Origin: JBAXPW01 sp037132015
GTDB lineage: Bacteria > Patescibacteriota > Microgenomatia > UBA1406 > GWC2-37-13
Direction of reading: 5' to 3'
DNA length: 8,143 nt
Assembly: GCA_037132015.1 (NCBI GenBank)
Contig: JBAXPW010000069.1
Span: 1 to 8,143, forward strand
Shown here: in pieces, positions 1-5,631 of the stretch
Position numbering within the stretch: position 1 is the first letter of the stretch
Layout of the letters: the number at the start of each line of letters is the position of its first letter
Translations under genes and position numbers: made by a program
Notes under the pieces: generated by a model
Databases searched by the model: none
Seen by the model: the letters and a program-made list of their open reading frames with translations, nothing else
Told to the model about the DNA's origin: nothing

Positions 1-19
1 TAGGGGAGTTAAATTTAGC

Positions 20-664
20 TTAAGTGGTGGTACAGTGGCGAGGGTTCATATCCCCCCATTGTGATTTATGTTGTTGTATTGCCTCTACTTTTTGATTCCA
101 AACATCAGATACATCGACGATTTGTTGTACATGATCGCGGTGATATCCTTTTGGAAAATGGATAAAATAATCGTGAATACCTGAGCGTGATTCTTCAGAT
201 ATGCAATAGTAAAGAATTTTTTTTGCATATGTTGCCCACTCAAAGACATAGGTTGTGATAAACGAAACCGCGATATGATCTATATGTCCACTCACTCCAT
301 GATGTTCATAGGTGAGAAACATCTCTGGTTGAAGTTCATCACTTATTACCATTACATCACTTGCGATGTCATGGTACATATTGTTGTTAATTCCTCCGTC
401 AGGATAGTCAAGAAAATAAACACTTTTGACTCCAAGTATTTTTGATGATCTTAATAGTTCCTCAGAACGAATTTTATTTATATCTTTAATATGGCCGCTG
501 TGTGTGTTGAGAGGAGAATCACCTTTGGTAACGCAGATGATGTGGATGTCATGCGTTTTTGCATAGGTTGCGATTGTTCCTGCTGGTCCAAATGATTCAT
601 CATCAGCATGGGCAAATACAGCAAGAAGAACGGGTTTGTGTTTAGTTGAAATTTGTTTTGACAT
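20..664 (-). CDS. PIG-L family N-acetylglucosaminyl deacetylase-like hydrolase
   Basis: This 214-residue protein belongs to the PIG-L/LmbE zinc-dependent deacetylase family, which removes N-acetyl groups from GlcNAc-type sugars (MshB, BshB, PIG-L) or related amides. The family signature is visible: AHADDE at residues 18-23 (H19 and D22 as zinc ligands, D21 as general base; Ala replaces the usual Pro), the RSEE helix at 66-69, and GHIDH at 126-130 (H127, D129, H130, with one His as third zinc ligand). The length is typical of a single-domain family member. There is no signal peptide, so it is probably cytoplasmic. The start lacks a Shine-Dalgarno; a TAGAAT hexamer lies ten bases upstream, suggesting a nearly leaderless mRNA. 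The substrate cannot be deduced: no bacillithiol, mycothiol or glycosyltransferase partner is present in the window. Confidence 0.9.
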   Translation of the reverse strand: MSKQISTKHKPVLLAVFAHADDESFGPAGTIATYAKTHDIHIICVTKGDSPLNTHSGHIKDINKIRSEELLRSSKILGVKSVYFLDYPDGGINNNMYHDIASDVMVISDELQPEMFLTYEHHGVSGHIDHIAVSFITTYVFEWATYAKKILYYCISEESRSGIHDYFIHFPKGYHRDHVQQIVDVSDVWNQKVEAIQQHKSQWGDMNPRHCTTT

Positions 665-673
665 TACAACGTA

Positions 674-679
674 ATTCTA
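674..679 (-). promoter_or_regulatory. Putative -10 box of the PIG-L gene
   Basis: On the minus strand TAGAAT ends ten bases before the A of the ATG at 664, placing the predicted transcription start about 3 nt before the start codon. No good -35 is seen at normal spacing (TGAAAA at 697-702 is the nearest candidate). The call rests on position and on the same arrangement at other genes in the window. Confidence 0.4.
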
Positions 680-709
680 CTAGGTTTTAATAAAAATTTT
701 CAGCAATAG

Positions 710-771
710 ACTCCGTAAAAGTCAAGACTTATACGGAGTCAACTCCGTACTTGTCAAGTTATACGAGTTTA
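710..771. repeat. Two tandem imperfect palindromes upstream of the PIG-L gene
   Basis: Unit 1 (710-739) has 14-bp arms, ACTCCGTAAAAGTC and GACTTATACGGAGT, that match at 13 of 14 positions around a 2-bp centre. Unit 2 (742-771) begins with the same ACTCCGTA, has an ACTTG-T-CAAGT core (749-759) and ends with a degenerate ACGAGT arm. The units share ACTCCGTA, GTCAAG, TTATAC and GAGT in the same order, so they are tandem copies of about 32 bp. They lie just upstream of the predicted PIG-L promoter, as tandem operators would, but they could also be transcribed hairpins downstream of the tRNA. Confidence 0.65.
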
Positions 772-799
772 ACATAACAGGTAGACCAAAGTAGCATTC

Positions 800-902
800 A
801 AAAAGTCGGGGTGGCGGGACTTGCTCAACTGACCGTTTGCGAAATGAAATGAGCAAATACGGACAGTTAGTCCCGAGGCATGAGTCGAGGGAAACCCACC
901 AC
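800..902 (-). ncRNA. Candidate structured RNA downstream of tRNA-Pro, ending in a tRNA-like 3' end and T5
   Basis: Between the tRNA and 800 the sequence folds well. A stem pairs 815-821 with 869-875 (7 bp). Inside it 828-831 pairs with 864-867, 833-835 with 860-862, and 836-840 with 853-857, closing a 12-nt loop. An alternative outer stem pairs 811-818 with 895-902: all 8 pairs form on the minus strand with one U-G wobble, but on the plus strand this becomes a C-A mismatch, which favours minus-strand transcription. The minus-strand sequence ends in the copied tRNA-Pro 3' terminus and then TTTTT (804-800). It could be a small RNA co-transcribed with the tRNA, an elaborate terminator, or a decayed element. 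No known RNA family is recognised. Confidence 0.35.
805..823. repeat. Exact direct repeat of the tRNA-Pro 3' end (att-like)
   Basis: The 19-bp sequence GTCGGGGTGGCGGGACTTG occurs here and again at 932-950, where it covers the last 18 bases of tRNA-Pro (3' T-arm strand, acceptor strand and discriminator base) plus one flanking base. Similarity stops sharply on both sides. Direct repeats of a tRNA 3' end are the classic footprint of tyrosine-recombinase integration, but no integrase gene is present and the copies start only 127 bp apart, so any element has been lost. Duplication with decay of a tRNA gene is an alternative. Confidence 0.7.
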
Positions 903-932
903 GCTGATTTGAGCCTTAGAGCAATACGATTG

Positions 933-1005
933 TCGGGGTGGCGGGACTTGAACCCACGGTCTCTGGACCCCCAGCCCAGCATTTTACCATCTAAACTACA
1001 CCCCG
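933..1005 (-). tRNA. tRNA-Pro (anticodon GGG)
   Basis: The 73-nt minus-strand sequence folds as a full cloverleaf. The 7-bp acceptor stem is CGGGGTG with CACCCCG, with the C1-G72 pair and discriminator A73 typical of bacterial tRNA-Pro. The D-arm is weak (GTTT/AAAT, one G-U pair). The anticodon stem is CTGGG/TCCAG (one G-U pair) with loop CTGGGGG, giving anticodon GGG and G37. The variable loop is 5 nt, and the T-arm is GTGGG/CCCGC with loop TTCAAGT. The 3' CCA is not encoded (ACA follows), so it must be added enzymatically. The GGG anticodon reads CCC and CCU. The 19-bp repeat at 805-823 copies its 3' end. Confidence 0.95.
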
Positions 1006-1086
1006 TTGATTGGTCGTTTGTCATTGGTCCTTAGACGTTAAACTTTCGCTTTTTTCCCTTTGCCCTTTTACTTTTACCCTCTGTTT
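1006..1086. repeat. Degenerate heptad-periodic repeat tract (locus 1)
   Basis: Read on the minus strand this gap divides into consecutive 7-mers: CAGAGGG, TAAAAGT, AAAAGGG, CAAAGGG, AAAAAAG, CGAAAGT, then TTAACGT, CTAAGGA, CCAATGA, CAAACGA, CCAATCA. The period is seven bases, with an A-run then G in most units. AAAAGGGCAAAGGG (1056-1069, complement) recurs exactly at 4025-4038. The tract lies directly upstream of the tRNA; no clear -10/-35 pair for the tRNA was found in it. Confidence 0.55.
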
Positions 1087-1123
1087 ATTTTACCAAATTA
1101 GGGAGAATTCTTATGAGAATAGA

Positions 1124-1681
1124 TTATAAAGTATTACCATTCAAGGAGATATGAACCAAAAGAATATCAGAGAATTGTATTACTGTCTGATATATTTGGG
1201 ACTTTATTTTATTTAATTCACACTCATTCGTGATAGGTGTTTTGCTCAACAGAGTTACAAAAGCCATACTACTCTCAACGGTTACCGAACTTATTGTTAT
1301 GTTTTTATCTCTCAAACCATTTATATAGGTTTGATTGGGACTGATTAAGGAAGACACGTTTTCAAGAAGCTTCAAACTTTCTTTAACCTGATTAGACGGT
1401 CTAAATATGTGTTTAATTACCACTTCAGCTTTGCAAGAAGTGCTTTTTGGGTCAATCATATACAACTTAATTTCTTTTTCAGGATGTTGTCCGAGTGGTT
1501 GATTTTTGGTAGCTTGTGCGAACGAATGAGAATAACTAAATTCTTTGTTGTGAGTTCCTAAAACCTGTGGATTTGTATTGTTAGGATTGAGAAAAATAAA
1601 CCCTATTCCAAGAAAAAAGACACAAAAACTTGCAAGAACTGTAACAGGCAGAAACAGAGTCGGTATATATAACTTTGCCAT
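1124..1681 (-). CDS. Membrane-anchored GerMN-domain protein
   Basis: This 185-residue protein has a hydrophobic N-terminal segment (about residues 7-31, non-cleaved anchor or signal peptide), a low-complexity linker (32-68) and a C-terminal domain (about 71-185) with the GerMN pattern. That pattern is a beta-strand IKLYMID, a helix with spaced leucines (101-113), an I-x-x-V-x-V strand followed by A-x-V-x-L (129-145), a helix with QIYQTVIQF (162-170), and the closing strand VHISLNGNTL. GerMN domains occur in spore germination protein GerM and in many extracytoplasmic lipoproteins of non-sporulating bacteria, where their role is unclear. No lipobox cysteine follows the hydrophobic stretch, so it is not an obvious lipoprotein. 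Cys83 and Cys154 could pair outside the cell. It diverges from the dCMP deaminase gene. Family assignment is by pattern; sporulation is not implied. Confidence 0.65.
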   Translation of the reverse strand: MAKLYIPTLFLPVTVLASFCVFFLGIGFIFLNPNNTNPQVLGTHNKEFSYSHSFAQATKNQPLGQHPEKEIKLYMIDPKSTSCKAEVVIKHIFRPSNQVKESLKLLENVSSLISPNQTYINGLRDKNITISSVTVESSMAFVTLLSKTPITNECELNKIKSQIYQTVIQFSDILLVHISLNGNTL

Positions 1682-1690
1682 GCTACATCT

Positions 1691-1718
1691 ATCATAATAC
1701 TTATTTATGATTTATCAA
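1691..1718 (-). promoter_or_regulatory. Putative promoter of the GerMN-domain gene
   Basis: On the minus strand a TTGATA -35 (1713-1718) and a TATGAT -10 (1691-1696) are separated by 16 bp, close to the sigma-70 consensus. The predicted start of transcription is about 3 nt upstream of the ATG at 1681, with no room for a Shine-Dalgarno. Confidence 0.55.
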
Positions 1719-1800
1719 GTTGTGAAGTGATAAAATGCTTACTTAGTATGTAATAATCTAGGAGTTATTATAATTTATTCGCAAATTGAATTGTGATGGG

Positions 1801-1806
1801 TATAAT
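1801..1806 (+). promoter_or_regulatory. Consensus -10 box for a leaderless dCMP deaminase mRNA
   Basis: A perfect TATAAT ends five bases before the ATG at 1812, so transcription should begin at, or within a base of, the A of the start codon. No convincing -35 sits at 16-18 bp spacing. An AT-rich inverted repeat (TAATAA at 1751-1756, TTATTA at 1765-1770) lies upstream. Confidence 0.6.
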
Positions 1807-1811
1807 AGACT

Positions 1812-2300
1812 ATGGTAGATGTCGATTTGGAAAAAGAAAAAAAAGCAATTCCTGATTGGGATGAATATTTTATGACTCTTGCACAAGTGGTCAAGCTTCG
1901 TGCAAATTGTGTAAGTCGTAAGGTTGGAGCTGTGATTGTGAAAAATAGACGCATTATTGCAACAGGCTATAATGGCACTCCAATGGGAGTAACCAATTGT
2001 CTTGATGGGGGGTGTGAGAGGTGTAATTTAAGAAAATCAGGAATAATAGCATCAGGACAAGATGAAGAAAAATGTATATGTATTCACGCAGAGCAAAATG
2101 CAATCACACAATCAGCCTATCATGGCATCTCAACTCAAGGATCAACACTCTATGTTACCACCTCTGCTTGTAGTTGGTGCGCTAAAATGATCATCAATGC
2201 AGGAATTGTTCGGGTGGTATTTAATGAAACACATCATAATAAAATTGGAATACAATTATTGCATGATGCTCATGTAGAAGTTACTAATCTTACTTTGTAA
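1812..2300 (+). CDS. Deoxycytidylate (dCMP) deaminase family protein
   Basis: This 162-residue protein of the cytidine/deoxycytidylate deaminase superfamily (ComEB-like) probably hydrolyses dCMP to dUMP for dTMP synthesis. The zinc site is visible: HAE at residues 92-94 (H92 ligand, E94 catalytic) and C120-x-x-C123. The usual Pro before the first Cys is Ala119 (SACSWC instead of PCxxC). The N-terminal region W16-DEYFM, the SRKVGAVIV strand (35-43), and GYNGTP (52-57) match dCMP deaminases rather than tRNA or cytidine deaminases. A cysteine-rich insert (C63, C68, C71, C88, C90) may hold a second metal, as in some dCMP deaminases. Length is normal. The mRNA is probably leaderless, and the next gene starts 7 bp after the stop, so the two are likely co-transcribed despite unrelated roles. 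Confidence 0.9.
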   Translation: MVDVDLEKEKKAIPDWDEYFMTLAQVVKLRANCVSRKVGAVIVKNRRIIATGYNGTPMGVTNCLDGGCERCNLRKSGIIASGQDEEKCICIHAEQNAITQSAYHGISTQGSTLYVTTSACSWCAKMIINAGIVRVVFNETHHNKIGIQLLHDAHVEVTNLTL

Positions 2301-2307
2301 ATATTGT

Positions 2308-4017
2308 ATGCTTCGTAACAAATTTTTTTTGTATTTGTTTTTGGCTATTTTTTCAACCCAGATTTTTTCTGGGATAGTTGTTGCAGAATATCAAGATTAT
2401 CCGACAAATAAATTTGGCATGCATGTTGCGACAGCAGATCCCAATGATATAAAGTATGTTGCAGAACTGGTAAATTCAAACGGTGGATCGTGGGGCTATA
2501 TCACATTTGTCATTCAAGAAAATGATAGAGATAGAGGAAAGTGGCAATCAGTATTCGATCAACTTAGAGAACTCAAACTTATTCCAATCATTCGCATAGC
2601 AACACAACCCGAGGGAAATAATTGGAAGCGACCATCTCGTGAAGATGCAGGAGAATGGGCAAATTTTCTTAATTCTCTTAATTGGGTTGTGAAACCACGA
2701 TATGTAAAATTATTTAATGAACCAAATCATGCACAAGAATGGGGAGGGGCGACTGACGCAGTAAATTATGCTCAAATTGCAAAAGTATTTGCAGAAAAAT
2801 TAAAGGAAAAAAGTGGGGATTTTATCATTATGCCCGCAGGACTCGATGCTTCTGCTCCTGAAGCGCAACCGGAACATGCGGACGCAGGAAGATTTATTCA
2901 GACAATGGTTGATACCATAGGAAAAGATGACTTTAATAAACTATTTGATGCATGGACTTCTCATTCATATCCTAATCCTGCTTTTGCAGGCTCCCCCAAT
3001 GGATATGGAAGAAAAACAATACGAACCTACGAGTGGGAATTAGAGCTTCTTCGCGGTCTGGGAATAAAAGAATTACCTGTATTTATCACAGAAACAGGAT
3101 GGGATGCAAACAATGTGGGTCGAGCTGTTGTCGCTAATAACTTTCAATATGTTTTTCAAAATGTGTGGCTTCCTGATCCACGAGTAAAGGCAGTTACTCC
3201 CTTTATTCTTAATTATCAAGGACCGCCATTTCTTGGATTTTCGTGGACACTTCCGGGGAAAAGTGGGGAATTCTACGAGCAGTACAACACGGTCAAAGAA
3301 ATTAAAAAAGAAAGGGGCAATCCTCCAATTATTGATATTGGAAGTATGACTTATCGTATACCTCGTATTCTTGTAGTGAGATCACAATATCATCAACGAC
3401 TAAAAATAAAGAATATTGGTCAAGCTATTTGGAAAGCCGAAGATGGGTATCAATTAATATTTGATGGTCTTGAAAAAGATAATTACCTTTTTAGTAATGT
3501 AGAAACTATGAAACCTCAAGATGAACGATACATTGATGTGTATTTTAAAACAAACAATGTTGAAGGGGTAAAAAAAGCGCAAATAATGTTGTATAAAAAT
3601 GAGACAAAGATAGTAGAAGGTCCTCCTTTAGAGTTTGAAATTAAACCTCTTCCATCCCTTGAGTTTAAGGCAAATTTATATCCAAAAACTGATACATCCG
3701 CAAATGATTTTGAAATTCAAATCTTTGATCAAGATCAACAAATGGTGTTTGATCGTGAAAATATCAAGGTAGAGAATGGTAAAGGAAATGTCAAAGATAT
3801 ATCAAATATTGCACTTGATGATACATATAGAATCGTGTTGTTAAAAAAATACTATTTACCAAGGCAAGGTCATATAAAGTTCAAATTGGAAGGAAATAAA
3901 TTAGAATTTGAACGAATGTATCCTCTGGATTTTAGCAATGATGGTGCGCTTGGGTGGAATGATATATTAGATTTTATTACATATCCTGATAAATTTATTC
4001 CAATGTGGATGCCGTAG
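2308..4017 (+). CDS. Secreted clan GH-A-like glycoside hydrolase with C-terminal calcium-loop tail
   Basis: This 569-residue protein has a signal peptide (positive start, hydrophobic 5-23, likely cleavage after VVA26). A TIM-barrel domain (about 33-330) follows, with the two clan GH-A catalytic signatures: NEPN with E138 as probable acid/base, and ITETGWD with E262 as probable nucleophile, 124 residues apart. Also seen are a WTSHSYP strand and aromatic residues suited to sugar binding. Residues about 340-448 look like an Ig-like domain (IKNIGQAIWKAEDGYQL). Residues 449-540 form another beta-rich domain. The C-terminus has one EF-hand/dockerin-type loop, DFSNDGALGWND (541-552), with Ca ligands expected at 541, 543, 545 and 552, and only 17 residues after it, so the second half of a normal dockerin is missing. 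No membrane anchor follows. The exact GH family and substrate (beta-glucan, xylan or mannan type) are unknown. There is no Shine-Dalgarno; it lies 7 bp after the deaminase gene. Confidence 0.8.
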   Translation: MLRNKFFLYLFLAIFSTQIFSGIVVAEYQDYPTNKFGMHVATADPNDIKYVAELVNSNGGSWGYITFVIQENDRDRGKWQSVFDQLRELKLIPIIRIATQPEGNNWKRPSREDAGEWANFLNSLNWVVKPRYVKLFNEPNHAQEWGGATDAVNYAQIAKVFAEKLKEKSGDFIIMPAGLDASAPEAQPEHADAGRFIQTMVDTIGKDDFNKLFDAWTSHSYPNPAFAGSPNGYGRKTIRTYEWELELLRGLGIKELPVFITETGWDANNVGRAVVANNFQYVFQNVWLPDPRVKAVTPFILNYQGPPFLGFSWTLPGKSGEFYEQYNTVKEIKKERGNPPIIDIGSMTYRIPRILVVRSQYHQRLKIKNIGQAIWKAEDGYQLIFDGLEKDNYLFSNVETMKPQDERYIDVYFKTNNVEGVKKAQIMLYKNETKIVEGPPLEFEIKPLPSLEFKANLYPKTDTSANDFEIQIFDQDQQMVFDRENIKVENGKGNVKDISNIALDDTYRIVLLKKYYLPRQGHIKFKLEGNKLEFERMYPLDFSNDGALGWNDILDFITYPDKFIPMWMP

Positions 4018-4154
4018 GAGAGGGAAAAGGGCAAAGGGGAAAAGAGTTCATCAAGTTATAAAGTTGTAAAGTCTAAAGTGGAAAGTCAAAAGGCAAAGGG
4101 AAAAAGAGTTCATAAAGTTATAAAGGTATAAAGTCTAAAGTCCACCATAAACCA
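4018..4154. repeat. Degenerate heptad-periodic repeat tract between convergent genes (locus 2)
   Basis: The whole gap is A/G-rich on the plus strand and reads as 7-mers such as AAAAGGG, CAAAGGG, AAGTTAT, AAAGTTG, TAAAGTC, TAAAGTG, GAAAGTC, AAAAGGC, AAAGTCT, AAAGTCC, ACCATAA, ACCATCA. It also contains a longer duplication: the block around 4025-4078 (GGGCAAAGGGG ... AGAGTTCAT ... AAGTTATAAAG ... AAAGTCTAAAG) recurs around 4088-4142. No hairpin terminator is present although two genes converge here. Confidence 0.7.
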
Positions 4155-4823
4155 TCAACTACTCACTGATTTAAGGTATGCGACTCGTTCTTCTAACTCG
4201 TCTCCCGCATTGCTTAAATATGATCCCGGGCAAAGAACATTGGGAAGATTTGTCCGTTGTTGCATAAACATCATTGATTCTTTATTGATAGCCCCATCAA
4301 TATATATTATTCCTTCATAATTGAGTTTTTTCAGTTTATCAATAATGTCTAACATCTTAGGAATAAACGGATTACCTTGTTTACCGGGTTCTACAGTCAT
4401 TATTTGGATTGCTGGTATGCTCTTTATTTCATAATATTTGATAAGATCATCTAACGAGTCAGTTTGTGAAAGAGCTATTCCGATGGGATAGGTATGATTT
4501 TTGGGAAGAGATGAGCGATTTAATGTTCGATAATGAAGCATCACCATTCCAATAGTTATTTCTTTTGATAATGTATCAAGTAAAGCAAGATCATTCTCAT
4601 ATTCAAAAGTCATGAGATCAAAATCAAAAATCCCTTCTGTCTTTATTTTTATATCAACTTGAGATAAATATTCAAGAATGGATTTGACAGATATTGTTTC
4701 TTTTTCTGCAAATGATGAATGAACGATATCGATTTGAAAGTGGTGAAAATAGGGGAAGAGCGTATGAATTTGTTGAAAGGTTTCTTGTGTTGTTTTGGTG
4801 AGGATGGATGGTGTGAATATCAT
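4155..4823 (-). CDS. Ribulose-phosphate 3-epimerase-like TIM-barrel protein with altered metal site
   Basis: This 222-residue protein has the order and length of ribulose-5-phosphate 3-epimerase (pentose phosphate pathway): TPSIL at 4-8, a strand ending FQIDIVHSSF (29-38), FDFDLM at 66-71, H97, MTVEPGKQGNPFI at 142-154, YIDGAI at 174-179 and a phosphate-binding GSYL near 200. The catalytic aspartates are kept (D32 and D176). Of the four metal ligands known in the family, both histidines appear replaced: the H of HxD is Q30, and the H of HLM is D69. The following MDG is VHS. It may therefore use metal differently, act on another sugar phosphate (allulose-phosphate epimerase is related), or have lost epimerase activity. 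The start is the ATG at 4823, with an A/T-rich promoter close upstream and no Shine-Dalgarno. Confidence 0.75.
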   Translation of the reverse strand: MIFTPSILTKTTQETFQQIHTLFPYFHHFQIDIVHSSFAEKETISVKSILEYLSQVDIKIKTEGIFDFDLMTFEYENDLALLDTLSKEITIGMVMLHYRTLNRSSLPKNHTYPIGIALSQTDSLDDLIKYYEIKSIPAIQIMTVEPGKQGNPFIPKMLDIIDKLKKLNYEGIIYIDGAINKESMMFMQQRTNLPNVLCPGSYLSNAGDELEERVAYLKSVSS

Positions 4824-4830
4824 AGATTAT

Positions 4831-4861
4831 TTTATAATAAATATATTGATATATAGGACAA
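4831..4861 (-). promoter_or_regulatory. Putative promoter of the epimerase-like gene
   Basis: On the minus strand a TATAAA (4831-4836) ends 7 nt before the ATG at 4823, with an overlapping alternative TATTAT. A TTGTCC -35-like hexamer lies at 4856-4861. Spacing is 19 bp to TATAAA or 16 bp to TATTAT. Either choice gives a leader of a few bases at most. The 4862-4911 palindrome abuts the -35. Confidence 0.4.
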
Positions 4862-4911
4862 GTTTACACTTGAACTTTGTTCAGGTGATTCACTTGATTT
4901 CAAGTGTAAAC
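4862..4911. repeat. Nested palindrome with 13-bp perfect arms and four TCAAGTG-type half-sites
   Basis: Perfect 13-bp arms GTTTACACTTGAA (4862-4874) and TTCAAGTGTAAAC (4899-4911) enclose a second palindrome, TCAGGTGA (4881-4888) and TCACTTGA (4890-4897), paired with one G-T wobble. The heptamer TCAAGTG or its complement thus occurs four times (4867-4873, 4881-4887 with one mismatch, 4891-4897, 4900-4906). It lies between the two divergent promoters and outside both predicted transcripts, so DNA-level function such as operator binding is more likely than an RNA terminator. Confidence 0.7.
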
Positions 4912-4946
4912 CCGCCGGAGTTTACCTTAAGGTATCTCAGGGCGGG
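4911..4946. repeat. GC-rich palindrome in the divergent intergenic region
   Basis: Arms CCCGCC (4911-4916) and GGCGGG (4941-4946) enclose GAG/CTC and a TACCTT/AAGGTA centre, giving about 15 paired positions in 36 bp. The GC-rich ends contrast with the AT-rich surroundings. It abuts the preceding palindrome (sharing base 4911), so the pair forms a composite unit like REP or MITE-type elements. There is no T-tract on either side. Confidence 0.65.
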
Positions 4947-4993
4947 AACGACAAAGAGTGATTAAAACAATGGATTACGAGAGTTTGTGAATT

Positions 4994-5002
4994 TGATATA
5001 CT
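4994..5002 (+). promoter_or_regulatory. Extended -10 promoter for a leaderless methyltransferase mRNA
   Basis: TGATATACT carries the extended -10 TGn motif followed by TATACT (4997-5002). Counting from the hexamer, transcription would start at 5009, the A of the start ATG. The extended motif would compensate for the absence of a good -35. Confidence 0.6.
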
Positions 5003-5008
5003 ACTATT

Positions 5009-5620
5009 ATGGATAAACAGACAGTAAAGCTAATATTTGATACTCTGTATAGTGATGTGAATGGTTATGAACTTTCTAGACAAGGAAGAGAGAAGCTTCC
5101 CTATCAGGATAAAGCTCTCACCTATGGTGAAGTAACACCAGAGACATTTGATCACATTCTTCAACAGGTGCAACCTGCAGAAGGAGAGTTGTTTTATGAT
5201 CTCGGATGCGGAACTGGTAAAGCGGTGTTGTTAGCTCATTTGTATTATGATTTTGCTGAATCACACGGCATAGAACTTCTTTCCGAGCTAAGTAATACGG
5301 GAAATAGTATTTTAGCTCGTTATGATAAGGAATTTAAGCACACCCTTTCTGAAAAAAAACAAACACAAAATCTTTCTATCGAACAGGGTGATTTTCTTAC
5401 TACGGATATTTCAAAAGCAAATATTGTATTTGCTCACTCTACTTGTTTTTATGATGAATTTATGATGCAACTTGATCGAAAACTCCAAACTCTTCAATCA
5501 GGAGCTCGAGTTATTACTGTTTCAAAACCACTTTATTCAGAATCATTCAAACTTCTTGATAGTGAGTCTGAACATATGGCTTGGGGTAAAGCAACAGTCT
5601 TTTATTACAAGCGGGTTTGA
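5009..5620 (+). CDS. DOT1-like SAM-dependent methyltransferase
   Basis: This 203-residue protein is a class I methyltransferase with an N-terminal helical region. Motif I is FYDLGCGTGKA (62-72), with D64 through K71 forming the SAM loop. The strand-2 acid is E89 in HGIELL, and a later acidic loop QGDF would contact adenine. The pattern YGEVTPETFDHIL just before motif I, GTGKAVLLA, and the late strands NIVFAHSTCFYDEFMMQLDRKLQTLQSGARVITVSKP match the DOT1/histone-lysine methyltransferase fold. Small bacterial members of this family exist with unknown targets, so histone methylation is not implied. There is no signal peptide, so it is probably cytoplasmic. It ends in TGA, 11 bases before the next gene's preferred start, so the two are probably one transcript. 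Confidence 0.75.
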   Translation: MDKQTVKLIFDTLYSDVNGYELSRQGREKLPYQDKALTYGEVTPETFDHILQQVQPAEGELFYDLGCGTGKAVLLAHLYYDFAESHGIELLSELSNTGNSILARYDKEFKHTLSEKKQTQNLSIEQGDFLTTDISKANIVFAHSTCFYDEFMMQLDRKLQTLQSGARVITVSKPLYSESFKLLDSESEHMAWGKATVFYYKRV

Positions 5621-5631
5621 GAAATGATATT

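Noticed and set aside
710..771. CRISPR array
   Set aside because: There are only two imperfect palindromic units with no spacers of even length, and no cas gene.
800..902. tmRNA, RNase P RNA or SRP RNA
   Set aside because: None of their conserved core sequences is present and the segment is too short.
722..1034. Open reading frames on both strands (722-1024 minus, 837-1034 plus)
   Set aside because: They run through the tRNA-Pro gene and its repeat; the peptides are translations of tRNA sequence and palindromes with no protein-like pattern.
5617..5631. TTG start for the membrane protein, giving five more residues
   Set aside because: It overlaps the preceding stop and has no better initiation signal; the ATG at 5632 is simpler.
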